Source of the DNA: [Phialemoniopsis] sp. UDSM-2020
Lineage: Eukaryota; Ascomycota; Sordariomycetes; Thyridiales; Thyridiaceae
NCBI GenBank assembly: GCA_018873225.1
Contig: JAEILZ010000002.1
Coordinates: 3,720,001 to 3,784,000, forward strand
Length of the DNA: 64,000 nt
Direction of reading: 5' to 3'
The notes under the pieces were generated by a model. It worked only from the letters and a program-made list of their open reading frames with translations. It made no database searches and was not told the DNA's origin. Both the position numbers and the translations under genes were made by a program. Every line of letters starts with the position of its first letter. The stretch's first letter is position 1. Of the stretch, positions 30,292 to 41,918 are shown in pieces.

Positions 30292-32606
30292 ATGGAATCT
30301 GTTTCGGTCGAGCAGCCTCCGGCTAAGCGAAGGAGGTTCCGTATCCAGTCCGAGTTTGGCCGTGCACGACAGTGGAGAAGCCGTAAGAGTCGCCCTTGCG
30401 ACACATGCCGGAGGCGCAAGACGGCTTGTATTATTGATACGAAGCCTCCATGTAAGAGTTCCCCGTCAAGGCCCAGCACTGCTTGCCTGCTGACTTCGAC
30501 TGTGTCTAGGTCGCTTCTGTCGTGGCAAAGGTCTGGAGTGTCAGGCCACATCTGACCTTGGGCCACCCAAAAAGACTGGACTGGAGGATGCCGCTTCCCC
30601 CACTGAAACCAGTGTCCCGGAGGCTGAACCGGATGGGGACATCGAGATCGAGGTTGCCGACGACAGTCCTCGTCCCTTCACCCCCGGCGTTCCCGTCTTG
30701 TCCGACATCAGTCCTATCCAGCCGGTCACGACGGCTACCTTGTCGCCGCCCTGGACAGTCAACAATGATGACTTGTTGGGGACTCCCTTGACCGTCGCCA
30801 GTCCAGACGATGCCATCGCTGCACTGCCAGCCAACAGCACTCGAAGCCAGAAGCGTCGGCCAACAGTGCATACGCTTGAAGATGTGCCGAATCTTACCTC
30901 CCTTCTGATGGGACTGTCCGGCGAGCAGGACCCGGAGCTCCTGTCGTCTTTCCGGTCCGTAGTCATGAACGAGGTCAATCGTGTCGATGCCGACATCATG
31001 CAAGTCTATGCCGGAGACATCGCTACGAATCAGCCCCCAGTCCACTTCACCGTTTTCTACGACGAGTTTGCTCCGCTCGACATCATTGCCAAGGATGCTG
31101 CGTCCGACCGCGTGGAGGCCACCGTCAATGGGCATGCCGACAGTCTGGTCCGGTTGTACTTCAAACATGTGCACCCAGTATACCCCGTGTTATCGAAGAC
31201 TCGTTTCCTTCGAGCGTATGCCGAGGACAAAACAAAAATTTCAGCGTCACTACGCGGCGCGGTCTACGGATTGGCAGCCAACTTTTGTCAACATGATCCC
31301 ACTATGTCGCAGACCCTGAAATTTAATCAGCACGAGCTCTTCGAAGATGCCCTGGCCTGTCTGCAACGAGAGTTCCACGGCCCAGATCTATGGACAATGC
31401 AGGCGTGTCTGCTGCTCTTGCACGAGAATCCAGCCGCCAATGCAACAATCGAGTCGCCTAGAGTCTGGACTCTGGCCGCCCAGATCGTTGCATGCGCTCA
31501 AATGATAGGTCTTCATCGAGACCCGATGGCGTGGAATATCGCACCGTATGAGAAGTCACTGCGAAGGAAGCTCTGGTGGGCGGCGTTGGCTGTGGACGTC
31601 TGGTCCTCGATCTGCCACGGCAACCCGCCGCACATACACCCCGATTCATATACTACGTCAATGTTGACGATGGAGGACATGGCTTTTGACGAAGAGGTTC
31701 CGCTCGAGCTGAGCTATCTGGTTCACGAGGAGAATACTCGGCTCGATATATCAACAAGCGCTCGCTTTTATGAATGTACCACGCTCAGCGACATATTGCA
31801 CAAGCTGCTTGTGGACTTTTAGTGAGAAACACGAGATTCTAGTCAGCTGAGAATTTCTGCTAATGGCTTGCAGTTCGGACGTCAAATATCAAGAGACGAT
31901 GCAGGATCCTCCGGCGAGAGAGGCGGCGCTACTTGCCATCAAGACCAAGTTGCACAATTGGGAGCATCTGCTCCCGCGATGTGTCACGATGGAGACTACG
32001 TCTTTGAGCTCACCGCATCTGAACAACGGTAAGGGCCAGACACCAGTCTCGCAGTCTCCTTCCTTGACTAATCTCGCCAAAGGACCGCTACATCTATGCT
32101 TCTACACCGGCATAGCTCTGCTCTTCCGAGCACTGATGAGCCCCGTCACAAAAGCAGCAAAGCGAGATCCAAACTCAAGTCTGCGACGCCACTTCAACGA
32201 GGCCATCAAAGCCTTTGCGCCGTTTACCGTCTTCATGGGGGAGATTCCACCCGAGTGTTTGCACTCGTTCTGGGGCAATCGTAAGTATCATCAACTCTTA
32301 GTGCGCTGCTGCAGGTCAAGAAGGCTAAACATCAGAGCAGATGCCCGGTCACAGCTCATTCTCTGCGGCAACTTTCTCATCTACCTGTTCCTCCTGGCTC
32401 CAGATCCGGAGCAGGTCCAGGCCACCTTCCAGCTGCTCGAGCGCTTCCACGACTCGCTACAGCGGCTCAGCGCCATGGCCGACAAGGTGTCGATCCACCT
32501 CCTCAGGCCAGTCGCTCTGCGCATCGACTCCTTCTTCTCACAGGCGGCACAGATCATGCGGACTGGTTCCCCGACCGCCTCGGTCCCGTCGCGAACAGCC
32601 GAGTGA
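30292..32606 (+). CDS. Zn2Cys6 / fungal-specific transcription factor
   Basis: Four exons: 30292-30451, 30510-31821, 31874-32280 and 32341-32606; 714 residues. The zinc cluster is C-DT-C-RRRKTA-C-IIDTKPP-C-RF-C-RGKGLE-C, with the first intron splitting the fourth Cys codon. A basic stretch (AKRRRFR) precedes it. The middle homology domain reads LVRLYFKHVHPVYPVLSKTRF, LRGAVYGLAANF, LQREFHGPDLWTMQACLLL and LRRKLWWAALAVDVWSS, the standard fungal_trans pattern. The cluster resembles that of Dal81/TamA-type co-regulators (PCDTCRRRK), but that assignment is tentative. The last intron (60 nt) has no in-frame stop; removing it restores SFWGNHARSQLILCG, the expected segment. It could regulate the neighbouring oxygenase or permease, but nothing in the sequence proves it. 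Confidence 0.85.
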
Positions 32607-33536
32607 GTGAGCAGGCCGGGTTGGGGGGGGACAAGGCGGGGAAACAGCCCGTGGGTATGCTCGGCTCATCATTTAGAGTGAAAAGCTGGGGTAATCCCCA
32701 GACAAGGTGTAGGAAGTCCGGAGGAACGCGGGGAATCAGCGTTTCTATCAAGTAATTATTTGCTCAAGTTTCTTGCAGCTCATGGATAAGCGCCTCTTTC
32801 GCAAAGGGTCACACGTTTAGGTCCCGCTGCAAACATTGAGCCTTCTGCCTCAAGATCGACCGTCCCCCGCATTAGGGGCAGTGCTTTTTAGCCCCTGATG
32901 AATTGGGGATGGAGAACGAGGTTTGAATCGCAGCTATTGGTACGAACTGGGGCGTGGAGTTCCACCATGATAAGCTTGTGGGCCATTGTCGAGTGCGAGG
33001 GCTGAGTTGGCCGATCGAGATAGGAGAAGATGCACCGTTCGGTCAACTTGTGCATTGTCTCTTCCTAGCACGGTCTGGGTAAGCAGCCACCTAATTCCAG
33101 CTTATCCTCCAAGCGCGGATTGGTGCTCCGACGCAGTGCGACCGCACCAGTCTCACATCTCCCCGCCGAGGCGCTCGCTGTTGCGTCGGCCTGAGACTAG
33201 CCACAGCGCCATCCAGTAAACGGCATCGGCCGATCGGTTAACCAAGGCAGTCATCCATCCCCCCTCTGAACCTCTTCCCCGCGTTCGGCGATGACCTCCT
33301 GTGAACATGTCAGTGTGGAACGATAATCAAGATGAAGAGAGGGAAATGACGGCTAAATGAGGTATTCGATGTGATATTTCTATTCCGGCTTTGCCGTCCA
33401 AAGCTTCATAGCAACTCGAGGATTGGAGCAAAACTTGCATCGCAACAAACAGGCTCCTAACGCGCAAGATTCATCACTCTGCCAGGCACTGAACCGTGAT
33501 ATCACCTATAGAAGAACACCCCGCGATACCGCAATC
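32607..33536. other. Intergenic region upstream of the 2OG oxygenase
   Basis: No supported gene. Small ORFs are not recognisable. The right half is the promoter and leader of the oxygenase gene. Confidence 0.5.
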
Positions 33537-34644
33537 ATGGGCTCCAACGGCATTGCTGAGCAAGACCTTGCCATCCCCGTCATCGACTTTGCGCCGATGC
33601 GGAGTGGGAACGCCGAGGACGCTGCTGCGGTAGGGAAACTGGTCTACGAGGCTTTCAGGGACGTCGGGTTCGCATATATCAAGAACCACGGAATCCCACA
33701 AGAGACAGTCAACGAGGCGTTTCAATGGGTGAGTCATGGGTTCATTCCAATCCTAGTTTCAGTACCCTTCTTTCTCCGCGAAGCTGACCACGTATTGTCT
33801 TCCGCAGAGTGCCAAATTCTTCGCCCTCCCCCAATCAGTCAAAGACAAGGCGCCGCACCCGCCGTATGGGTGGTGGCACCGCGGGTACTCGGGCGTCGGC
33901 CGCGAAAAGGTGGTGCAGATGGTCTTTGACGAGCAGAGCATCGGCGAGCTGCGCAAGGTGCCCGACTTCAAAGAGTCGTTCGAGCTGGGCCGCGAGACCG
34001 ACGAGAAGACCAAGAACATCTGGCTTCCCGAGGAGGACCTGCCCGGGTTCCGCGCCTTCTTCAACAAGTTCTATGACACGGGCTACCAGCTCGAGCTGCA
34101 GCTGCTGCGCGCCATCGCTATCGGCATGGGCCTCGACGAGCACTTCTTCCACGAGTACCACACAAAAGGCGACAACCAGATCCGGCTGCTGCACTACCCG
34201 CCCGTCGAGGAGGAGCTGCTGCGCGGCGGCAAGATGGAGCGCATCGCCGCGCACACCGATTTCGGTACCATGACCATGCTCTTCCAGGACCAGGTCGGCG
34301 GCCTCGAGGTTGAGGATATCCACGAGAAGGGCAAGTTCAACCCAGCACCCTACGTCCCTGGCGCCATCGTCGTCAACATCGGCGACTTCCTGCAGCGCTG
34401 GAGCAACGACGAGCTCAAGTCGACGCTACACCGGGTGCGCGCACCCCCCCTGACGGACGACGCTGGTGGAGTGGGCAAGGGCAAGATCACGCGCGCGCGC
34501 TACTCGATCCCATACTTCGTGACGGCTGACAGGGAAAAGACCATCGATTGCTTGCCCGGCTGCTGGGGTCTTGACCGGCCCAAGAAGTACGAGCCTATCA
34601 ACAGCCACGAATATATCTCTCGGCGGCTCAACGCTACGTACTGA
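33537..34644 (+). CDS. 2-oxoglutarate/Fe(II)-dependent oxygenase (isopenicillin-N-synthase-like)
   Basis: Exon 1 33537-33728, intron 33729-33807 (GTGAGT...CGCAG), exon 2 33808-34644; 342 residues. The N-terminal DIOX_N part reads IPVIDFAPM and FAYIKNHGIP. The jelly-roll core has the iron ligands HxD (AAHTDFGTMT) and the distal His (STLHRVRAP), followed by RYSIPYF with the Arg-x-Ser that binds the 2-oxoglutarate carboxylate. QIRLLHYPP is another family mark. The ATG chosen is preceded by GCAATC and starts MGSNGIAEQDLAIPVIDF; an upstream in-frame ATG at 33423 would add 38 unconserved residues. Substrate unknown. Exon 2 is distinctly GC-rich. It lies next to a Zn2Cys6 gene and an NCS1 permease, an arrangement compatible with nucleobase or small-metabolite oxidation, though this is speculative. 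Confidence 0.9.
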
Positions 34645-35065
34645 GCTCTGTAGTTCTGTAAATTCTCGTTTTGTAGTTTAATTTAGCGATATTACGACTA
34701 CGTTCCCCCCATCCTGCACGTCCTTCACAAGATAGGAACACACATGGCAGTTTACATCTAATCTGAGCTTCTTGTAACTTCTAGATTCGCGCATGTCTTC
34801 ATTGGCCCCCTAGTCGGCCGAGCAGATAGATCCTTTGAACCTATAGGCAAAGATATCTGCATTCCGCCTTGCTCCCATGTATTCCGTGTCTACAAAGATT
34901 ACAAAGACGGACAATCCGACTGAACTTCAGCGGAGTGGCATTGATAGATGTGAAAAACGTCCAGTCTAGTACTACCTATTCTCCCGAACTCTACATACCA
35001 TTCAAGGTCCCTGAGCCTGTACTCGCCTTGGCTACACCACGTCTTAGTAGAATGATCGCCGCCAA
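34645..35065. other. Convergent intergenic region
   Basis: It contains the 3' UTRs of the oxygenase (plus) and the NCS1 permease (minus). Nothing else recognised. Confidence 0.5.
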
Positions 35066-37270
35066 CTAGACTTTGGCACTGACCTCCACAGGTTGCTTCT
35101 CCTCCGCCTGCGACTCGTTCTCCGTCGCCTCCATGGTACCATGGATGACGCTGTCATCCATGAATGGCGCTTCGAGACCCAGGCCGGGAATTGGGAAGAA
35201 GTGGCATAATCCCCAAAATGCGAAGAAAGACAAGGCCAGTCCGACCAGGAACGTGAGATTGTACAAACGAACCCAGCCTGTCCAGCTAGAGCCTTCGTAA
35301 GAGTTGACAGTGCCAACAAGGCCGGCTGTGTTTGCTGTTAACAAGTGATCTCCAAGTGCATGGCATCACGGAGCCTGACTTACGCAGAAGTGGCCACATG
35401 CCGATCGTGAAGGCCGCAAAGGCTCTCCAATTGACACCTTGCCGGAACCAATAGATGGAGCTGCTGTCGCCAATGTATAGCTCATTGACCTTGAGCTTGG
35501 CCTTGCGAACCATGTGATAATCTGCCAACATCACACCACTAGAATCTCCGATTAGCAATCGAGTTCAGGCCCAAGGATCGAACTTAGTATCAATAGCTTA
35601 CGTTGCGGGAGCCATGAAAACACCGAAACCGCTCAATACGGACAAGAACTTGGTGGCGGTGCTCAAGAGTTGCCAAGGCCTAGAGATGCAGATGTCAGTA
35701 AACTACGTCACGCTGAGTTGCATCTAGGGTCGGACGTACTGGGTGGCAATCCCGATAGCAGCCATGATGTATCCACCGCGTCGAATATTGATATACTTGG
35801 GCCAAAGACCCGCCATATCCATACCACAGGAAACCGAGTTGAGAACCACGGAGATCTGGAAGAAGAAACTGGTCAGTAAACGATGGGTTTTCTGAAAGTA
35901 AGACTTGGATGCTTACAGAGAATTGAGAAGAGACGCAGCCTAAGCTGGCAAAGAAGACCCCAGCCCTCGCACGGGAGCTGGAGTTGTAGTGCTCCTGGAT
36001 CGCGGCAAGTAGATAGATGGGGTTCCATATGACATCGCCGCCGAGGACATCGCGAGCGGCGCTGGTCACAATGATGCCAATGATGGCCGTAATAGCAATA
36101 GTAATGGGAGCAGCAACAAGCTGCGACAGCGTCGGGGCAAACTTGCGAGAGGCGTACCTAGTCCAGTCAGACTGTCCCAGAGTACCAGCTCCCCAAGCGC
36201 CGAGGATGGCGGTGATGCCGAACATGAAACTCCACCCAACATTGGGAGTCGATCCAGGCTCAGTAAACATCTTGCCAGCCCCATGGGCCTGGGAGACACT
36301 CCTGTTATGTGTATTAGTGTCGGGTCACTCTTTCAATCACGGTCTGGTCACCAGCAGACTCACCAAGCGAGACATCCGATACAAGTGCCAGCGAAGAAGA
36401 AGAAGCAGACAACAAAGGGAATCTGCAGCTTCTCGGGCCGGATGAGGACGCCGGGGATGAACACGCACATCCAAATGACCAAGCCGATGAAGTCGTTGGT
36501 CATCAGATGGGAGCTCTCGGAGAAGTAGTTGGGCATGTGCGCGAGGCCGGGGATGATGGCGCCAAACATCACACGTGTGGCTTGACCACCCCAGAACGCC
36601 TGCATACCGAACCACATACATGAGACGAAGATTCGGAGAATAACAGGAACTTTTGGAAAACTCATGTCAGCAAAGCCGCAACGTAGGTGAAGAGTGGTCG
36701 GCCCTGGACTTACAGTAAGATCCTCGCATGCCCCAGGAGAAACGACTAGCAACAGTGAAGCCAATGTGGTGAACCTCGCCCATCCAGCCGCATGCAACGG
36801 CCAGCAGGCCGGTCAGGAAACCGCCGAGGATCTACAGCAAGAAACCGTCAGACTTGTTTATCTCATGTCAGAGATACTGCGTTGCTTTGAGAAGACTTAC
36901 CACCACGCCGATGGCCTGCTGCGGGCTGAGCCCAAAGGCGAGCAAGGTACTACCAGTCGACCATGCCGAGATACAGGATCCGGACACCGTCCAATAGCCT
37001 GGGATCGAGAAGTCAGTCCACCAGTTCTCAAGCCCGTCTTGTTGAGCCTGAGAATTGCGTACCAAAATATGACCATACCCCAAATGTCCGACGTTCAGGC
37101 GGGATGGGAATCAGGTCACGATTGCACCACGTCGTGTTCTCGTAGTAAGCATCTTCGTCTTTCGGGCTGTCATATCGACGTGTTAGCTCAAAGTACTACC
37201 GAATCGCCCCCACGGCAGGATTGACTCACCACTCAAGCCTCTTCTTCCAATGAGTCCAATTGACACCCAT
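35066..37270 (-). CDS. NCS1-family permease (uracil/allantoin/thiamine type)
   Basis: Start MGVNWTHWKKRLE at 37270, stop at 35068-35066. Ten exons, nine introns, each GT...AG with an in-frame join; about 550 residues. Landmarks: NRDLIPIPPERRTFGVWSYF before TM1, GEVHHIGFTVASRFSWGMRG, QAFWGGQATRV, GTLGQSDWTRYA, ISVVLNSVSCGMDMAGLWP and GVMLADYHMVRK. These belong to the NCS1 nucleobase:cation symporter-1 family (Fur-like), which imports uracil, allantoin, uridine, thiamine or related compounds across the plasma membrane. The specific substrate is not deducible. The C-terminal tail is acidic and Lys/Glu-rich, with possible ubiquitination sites. The promoter (from 37271 up) faces that of an aldo-keto reductase and carries a CCG-N7-CGG element. 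Confidence 0.88.
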
Positions 37271-38232
37271 GGTCTCTGTCCTTTGGCAGGCACGCCGCAC
37301 TCTAGGTCAACGAATGGTAGAAGTTTACGATGAGGAAGTGAAGGGACTGCTGCATGGGACGATCAGCGATGAAGGGTGACTGGCCATCCGGCATGTCTTA
37401 TGTGAACCTCATCTAATCTGGGCGAGTTTATTCGTTCGAGACCTGGCTTTCTCGCACTCGAGCTGGGTCGTGGCAAGTACCGTAATCTGGGGAAGGGCCT
37501 CAAGCTTATCCAAGGAACTGGGGGACACTAGCCGCATTGGCGCCATCAGGGGTGTGCATGGCTAGTCTCGAGGGCGATTATCAGGAAAAGGGCGGTTGGC
37601 CGATCACTTTGGTGCTGTTGACCGATCGACTCCGCAGATATCGGTGGGACAGGCGGAGATGGGAAGCCGACTTCTCCTCCGAAGGTGGATCAGAAAACCC
37701 CGCAGATATCTCTGCCTCCCTCCTCGTTGGCCACTTGTGCTACTTGGCCGATCACTCATTGTGCTACGCTGTCTGTCGTGCTTGTAGGCTCCGCCCTGAC
37801 GCAATGATTGATTCGGATCGGTGTGCTAGCCGACGGCACCTAGAGCTGTTCGGAAGAGGAAAACCTCAGTTGATGGTAATGTTTCAGAGCATGCTAGCTT
37901 TGGCGAGATGGTCCGGTCAATGGTGTGTTCTGCTTGCCCGATCAACAGACTTGATAGCTTCGCTTCCACGTTTGCTTTGAAGACAGTCTGAGACGATATT
38001 TGCACTGCACTTGGGTATTGGAGTCTACCCCACTCGAGGCCGGAAGATCGCAGACGCTGAACGCGTGCGTAAATAGTTTACCGATTGGAGTAAGCCATTG
38101 CCCGAAGCAAACAAACCTCCAGAACCCGTGGGGTAGCTGGTGCATGTGATAAGTAGCATCCTGACCAAGATTTAGACACTGCGTGACTTGTGTCTTTCTG
38201 CGTCTTATCTTGTTCCTGCGTGACAGCAACCC
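37271..38232. promoter_or_regulatory. Divergent promoter, NCS1 permease / aldo-keto reductase
   Basis: 962 nt. The sequence CCGCAGATATC occurs twice (37632-37642 and 37700-37710). The first copy is part of CCG-N7-CGG (37632-37644), a form bound by Zn2Cys6 dimers. TTGGCCGATCACT also occurs twice, about 37595-37610 and 37744-37758. An overlapping 147-codon ORF (37537-37980) has no recognisable feature and I do not call it. Confidence 0.4.
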
Positions 38233-39465
38233 ATGTCTGGACTGCTAGGACGCCTCGCCACTCGGAGATCTCTATCAACCTTATCGACCATGGCTCAGAA
38301 CACCAAGCTCACCTACAAGCTGAACAGCGGCGCCCCCATCCCAGCCATCGGCCTGGGCACGTGGCAGGGCAAGCCGGACGAAGTCAAGAATGCCGTCAAG
38401 TACGCCCTGCAACACGGCTACAGGCACATCGACACGGCGCTCAACTATGGCACTGAGAAGGAGGTTGGACAGGGCATCCGGGAGTCGGGCGTTCCTCGCG
38501 AGCAGATCTGGGTGACGACCAAGCTCGATAACCCGTGGCACCACCGGGTCAAGGAGGGATTCGAGAAGTCGTTGAGCGACTTGGGGATCGGCTACCTCGA
38601 TCTCTACCTCATCCACTTTCCCTGCTCAACCGACCCCAACGACGCAACCAAGCATCTACCAGATTGGGATTATATCAAGACATGGTGAGTTGGTGGGAGT
38701 GGTCTGGTATCGATGATTGGTGAAAGAGCCGAAACGTTAACCCGAATACTCAGGCAAGAAATGCAAAAGCTTTTAGACACGGGCAAAGTCAAGAATATCG
38801 GCGTCTCCAACTTCCAAATCACACATCTCGAGAAGCTTCTCAAGGATCCGTCATGTAAGGTCGTACCCGCAGTCAACCAGATCGAGGTATGTTGCCGTTC
38901 TTCTCCTTCGACCTTGTCAAGGCTGATAGTTAACACAAGAATAGCTTCACCCAGCAAACCCTTCGTAAGTTTACATGTAGCCGACTATCAAGATTCGCCG
39001 TTGTTTTGACTTCTGACCACCACGTTGTATAGATCCAAGCTACTCGAATTCTGCAAAACCAAGGGGATCCACTGCACTGCCTACTCCTGTCTAGGTGGCA
39101 CCGCTGGCTCGGCAATCAACAGCTCAGGGCCACTAATGGAGGAGCCGGCGTTAGTCAAGATCGCAAAGGCGCACGGAAAATCTCCCCAGCAAGTTGCGTA
39201 AGTTGTATCCCTCACTGCTTGAAGTATCCCATAGTGCCTCGGTCTCGGAGACTAACCCCCGGCCAGGCTCATGTGGGGTTTACAACGCGGCACCAGCATC
39301 ATCCCCAAGAGCGTTACTCCTAAGCGTATCGACTCCAACTTTGACCTAGACGGCTGGAGCTTGACGAAGGAGGAGATTGATGAGATCAATGCTATCAAGC
39401 TGCGATTCAAGGTTGTGCAGGATGGCTGGATGCCTATCAAGGTCTTCCTTGGCGACGACGAATAG
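38233..39465 (+). CDS. Aldo-keto reductase, possible N-terminal targeting extension
   Basis: Exons 38233-38684, 38754-38886, 38945-38964, 39033-39197 and 39267-39465; 322 residues from the first ATG. The AKR tetrad is seen: Asp and Tyr in HIDTALNYGTE, Lys in WVTTKLDN and His in YLIHFP. GVSNFQITHLEKLL and IIPKSVTPKRIDSN are the two AKR signature regions; the second binds NADPH through Lys/Arg. It resembles the Gcy1/glycerol-dehydrogenase and aldehyde reductase group. A second ATG at 38290 (MAQNTKLTYKLNSG) gives the standard 303-residue cytosolic form. The added 19 residues (MSGLLGRLATRRSLSTLST) lack acidic residues, contain three Arg and several Ser/Thr and resemble a mitochondrial presequence. 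Exon 3 is only 20 nt, encoding HPANP; it is needed to keep the frame and the family sequence. Confidence 0.87.
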
Positions 39466-39781
39466 ACACATGTCACGATAGTACCGCATAGCATGTCAAG
39501 GTAGACTAAGAAAAAATAGAACTCATTGAGAAGTTCTGCCCGTGGTCTATGTACCGTGCCTTGCAAAGAATGTAAAATTACCTGCTTGTTTCACACCGCA
39601 TCGAACAAAGCATCCTGGGGGAAGTGAGTGATGACGCAACATAAGAACCATCAAGTTATGCTCCTACTACCGGACACAATCGCTGGACATGCAGACATAA
39701 TCCCCCATGATGACCCAAAAGGACAAACAATTAATCCTTGCAAGCACTTGCACTCATAGAGTTGGTCGTTGCAAGATTGGC
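39466..39781. other. Convergent intergenic region
   Basis: It holds the 3' UTRs of the aldo-keto reductase (plus) and the small coiled-coil protein gene (minus). No further feature seen. Confidence 0.5.
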
Positions 39782-40322
39782 CTAACGCTGAGAGCCGAGC
39801 TCATTCTCGCCGGAGATATTGTCCGAAGAACGACCCGAGGGAAACTCCCTAAGGAGCTTCTCGAAGCGCTCGGCAGGAGTGAGCGCAACATTCTCCTCCT
39901 CGGCCTTCTTGGCCTTGGCTAGCTCCCTAGCCTTGCGGCTCTCCTCCCTCTTGCGCTGAGTATCGACGTGATCAGTGCAGACCTGCGTGAGCCTGGAAGA
40001 CGCGAGGCTGACCATGTCCAGAACGTCCCAGAGCTCGCGGCCGCTGAGACGGTCGACGCCGGCGACGTGGGGGCCGATCACATTCTGGGCGATCTTGTCG
40101 GCGGCGTCCTCGGCGAGTGCGACCTGGGCGATGAACATGGACTGGGGAACGGCGCGCTTGAGCATCTCCAGGGCGGCCTTCTGGGCGTGGAGGCCCTTGA
40201 GGATGCGGTCGATGACATCGGTCTCAGTGATCCTGTGGCGAGTGGTTAGACTATAGACGAGGGAATAGATAGAGGTAAAAGTGTATGTATCGTTGGACTT
40301 ACTCGACCATCTCTTCCTCCAT
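39782..40322 (-). CDS. Small conserved-looking coiled-coil protein (156 aa), function unknown
   Basis: Exon 1 is only 20 nt (40322-40303, MEEEMVE). The intron 40302-40233 (GTAAGT...CCACAG) joins to exon 2 (40232-39782). The N-terminal half is amphipathic-helical (ETDVIDRILKGLHAQKAALEML, IAQVALAEDAADKIAQNVIG). A LSGRELWDVLDMVSL segment follows, then a charged KR/E helix (REESRKARELAKAKKAEEE) and a Ser-rich tail. No signal peptide or TM segment is present. I do not recognise the family. Composition, splice structure and helical pattern argue for a real intracellular protein, perhaps a subunit of a complex. No operon-like context applies. Confidence 0.7.
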
Positions 40323-41918
40323 GATGACTGGCCTTTGGCAATCTTGAGTGGGTGATGCTTGTTGGATGAGGTTGGCAGCTAGTGATACTGAGGTGATGTA
40401 TTGATGAGGTGAGCGTTGTATTTCGAGGAAGGAACGCTTTGTGAAGGAAGGGCTGATACGTGAAATGGCCAAATAATAGACCATTGCTCTTTGACTACGG
40501 AGAAAATGAGTCGAGCTGGTCAGTGCTTCGCCATTGTTCAATGTTGTTTTCGATGTGAGTCAATGGTGATACTAAGGTGACTCGCCAAATAGCATGTGTA
40601 CTAGGTAGGGTAGAGTGGCCTTTGTGCAGGACAGATGTCCATTTCCATGCTCGTTACAGTATTCTTTGGGTGTTAGGAGCATGCGAATCTCACGAGGTTC
40701 TTGATGATGAAAAGAAGCATTTTCAATTATCATTTCAATTTATATCGATGCTTCACCGAAGCTACGGGAGGTCTCGGTCTGTTACTTGTACACCTTGAGC
40801 CAAGCCATATAATGGGAACGGAGCGGACGCCAGGAGACAAAGGAAGCCCATTGCCAGGGAGAGTTGGAGATCTCGTTTTGAAACAAGACAGACTTTCTAT
40901 GAGTGGAAAGAGACTTGGAAAGTCACATATCTTCATGTGGTAGGACGATTGTAACGTATGCTTGTGGGAATAGCCGAGCCCGGACGGATTCGGCCATCAA
41001 GGATATCCGAGGCCGAGATGTTGATATAGCCATAGTCATTCGTGACGGCTTCCAGACCGAAAGTTGTAATCGAGAAATCGAGTTGAAGTCCGGGACAGCT
41101 ACGGCATACACCTGCACTCACAATCGTATGTGATAAAGGTGAATGATACGGACTTTTCTGTCATCCTGATGCATGCCGGAATGAAAATACCAACATGAAC
41201 GGCCTTTTCGACAGCTCCACAGGATACCGAGCGGCGTATGGAGCGGAATCCTGGTAATTCTGCTGCCTGTCAGTCAGCACTTGGCCATCCGACTCCACCA
41301 TAGCTGGCAAAGGTTCGTCATCAATGGGACAGTAGCCACTGCGGCAATCGAGAAATTTATCTCGGCCCGTCCCCGCGTGAATCTATCTCCTTATGCAGTG
41401 ATCGAAAGAAACGCTCCGACAACCCCCATTGGCTAGATCGTATACGGAGCACGGTGCCCTGGAGAACCTCAGTGCTGCCCTTGCGGCTGACCTGGACCGC
41501 GCGGCGCTTGCTCATAATGGGTTAATGCGGCGGGTGGCAGCTCAACGTCAATCCTTTACCTACGCCGAAGTGAACGACGACCTGAGACGAAAGACAATTA
41601 TATTCTTCATCCTTGAATTAAACCACCTCAACATCCTTCTCTCTCAAAACAGTGAGAGCGACAGAAGATTTGAAGGCCGTTCTCTCCTTCACTCTCATGG
41701 ATTCTGCCTGGGCATTTCGAAACATTCTCTCTCCCCTCAAGTCATTGCCCTTGGTCTTGTGCATCTTCTCGTTCCGTCCAAATATTGCAATGGTCACCGC
41801 TGATCACCTAGTTCATGCATATGATGCTGCCGCCATGCATCTATAGTCGGTATCCCTCTTCTTCTCGCTTCCATTCACTCATTTCCCCCCTTGTGTCTCT
41901 TGAGAAAAAAGATTTCCT
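40323..41918. other. Intergenic region, no supported gene
   Basis: 1.6 kb between a minus-strand start and a minus-strand stop. ORFs up to 124 codons (for example plus strand 41429-41803) show no recognisable features or splice context. Confidence 0.5.

Noticed and set aside
37537..37980. 147-codon plus-strand ORF in the permease/AKR divergent promoter
   Set aside because: No recognisable domain; the repeated motifs it covers look regulatory rather than coding.
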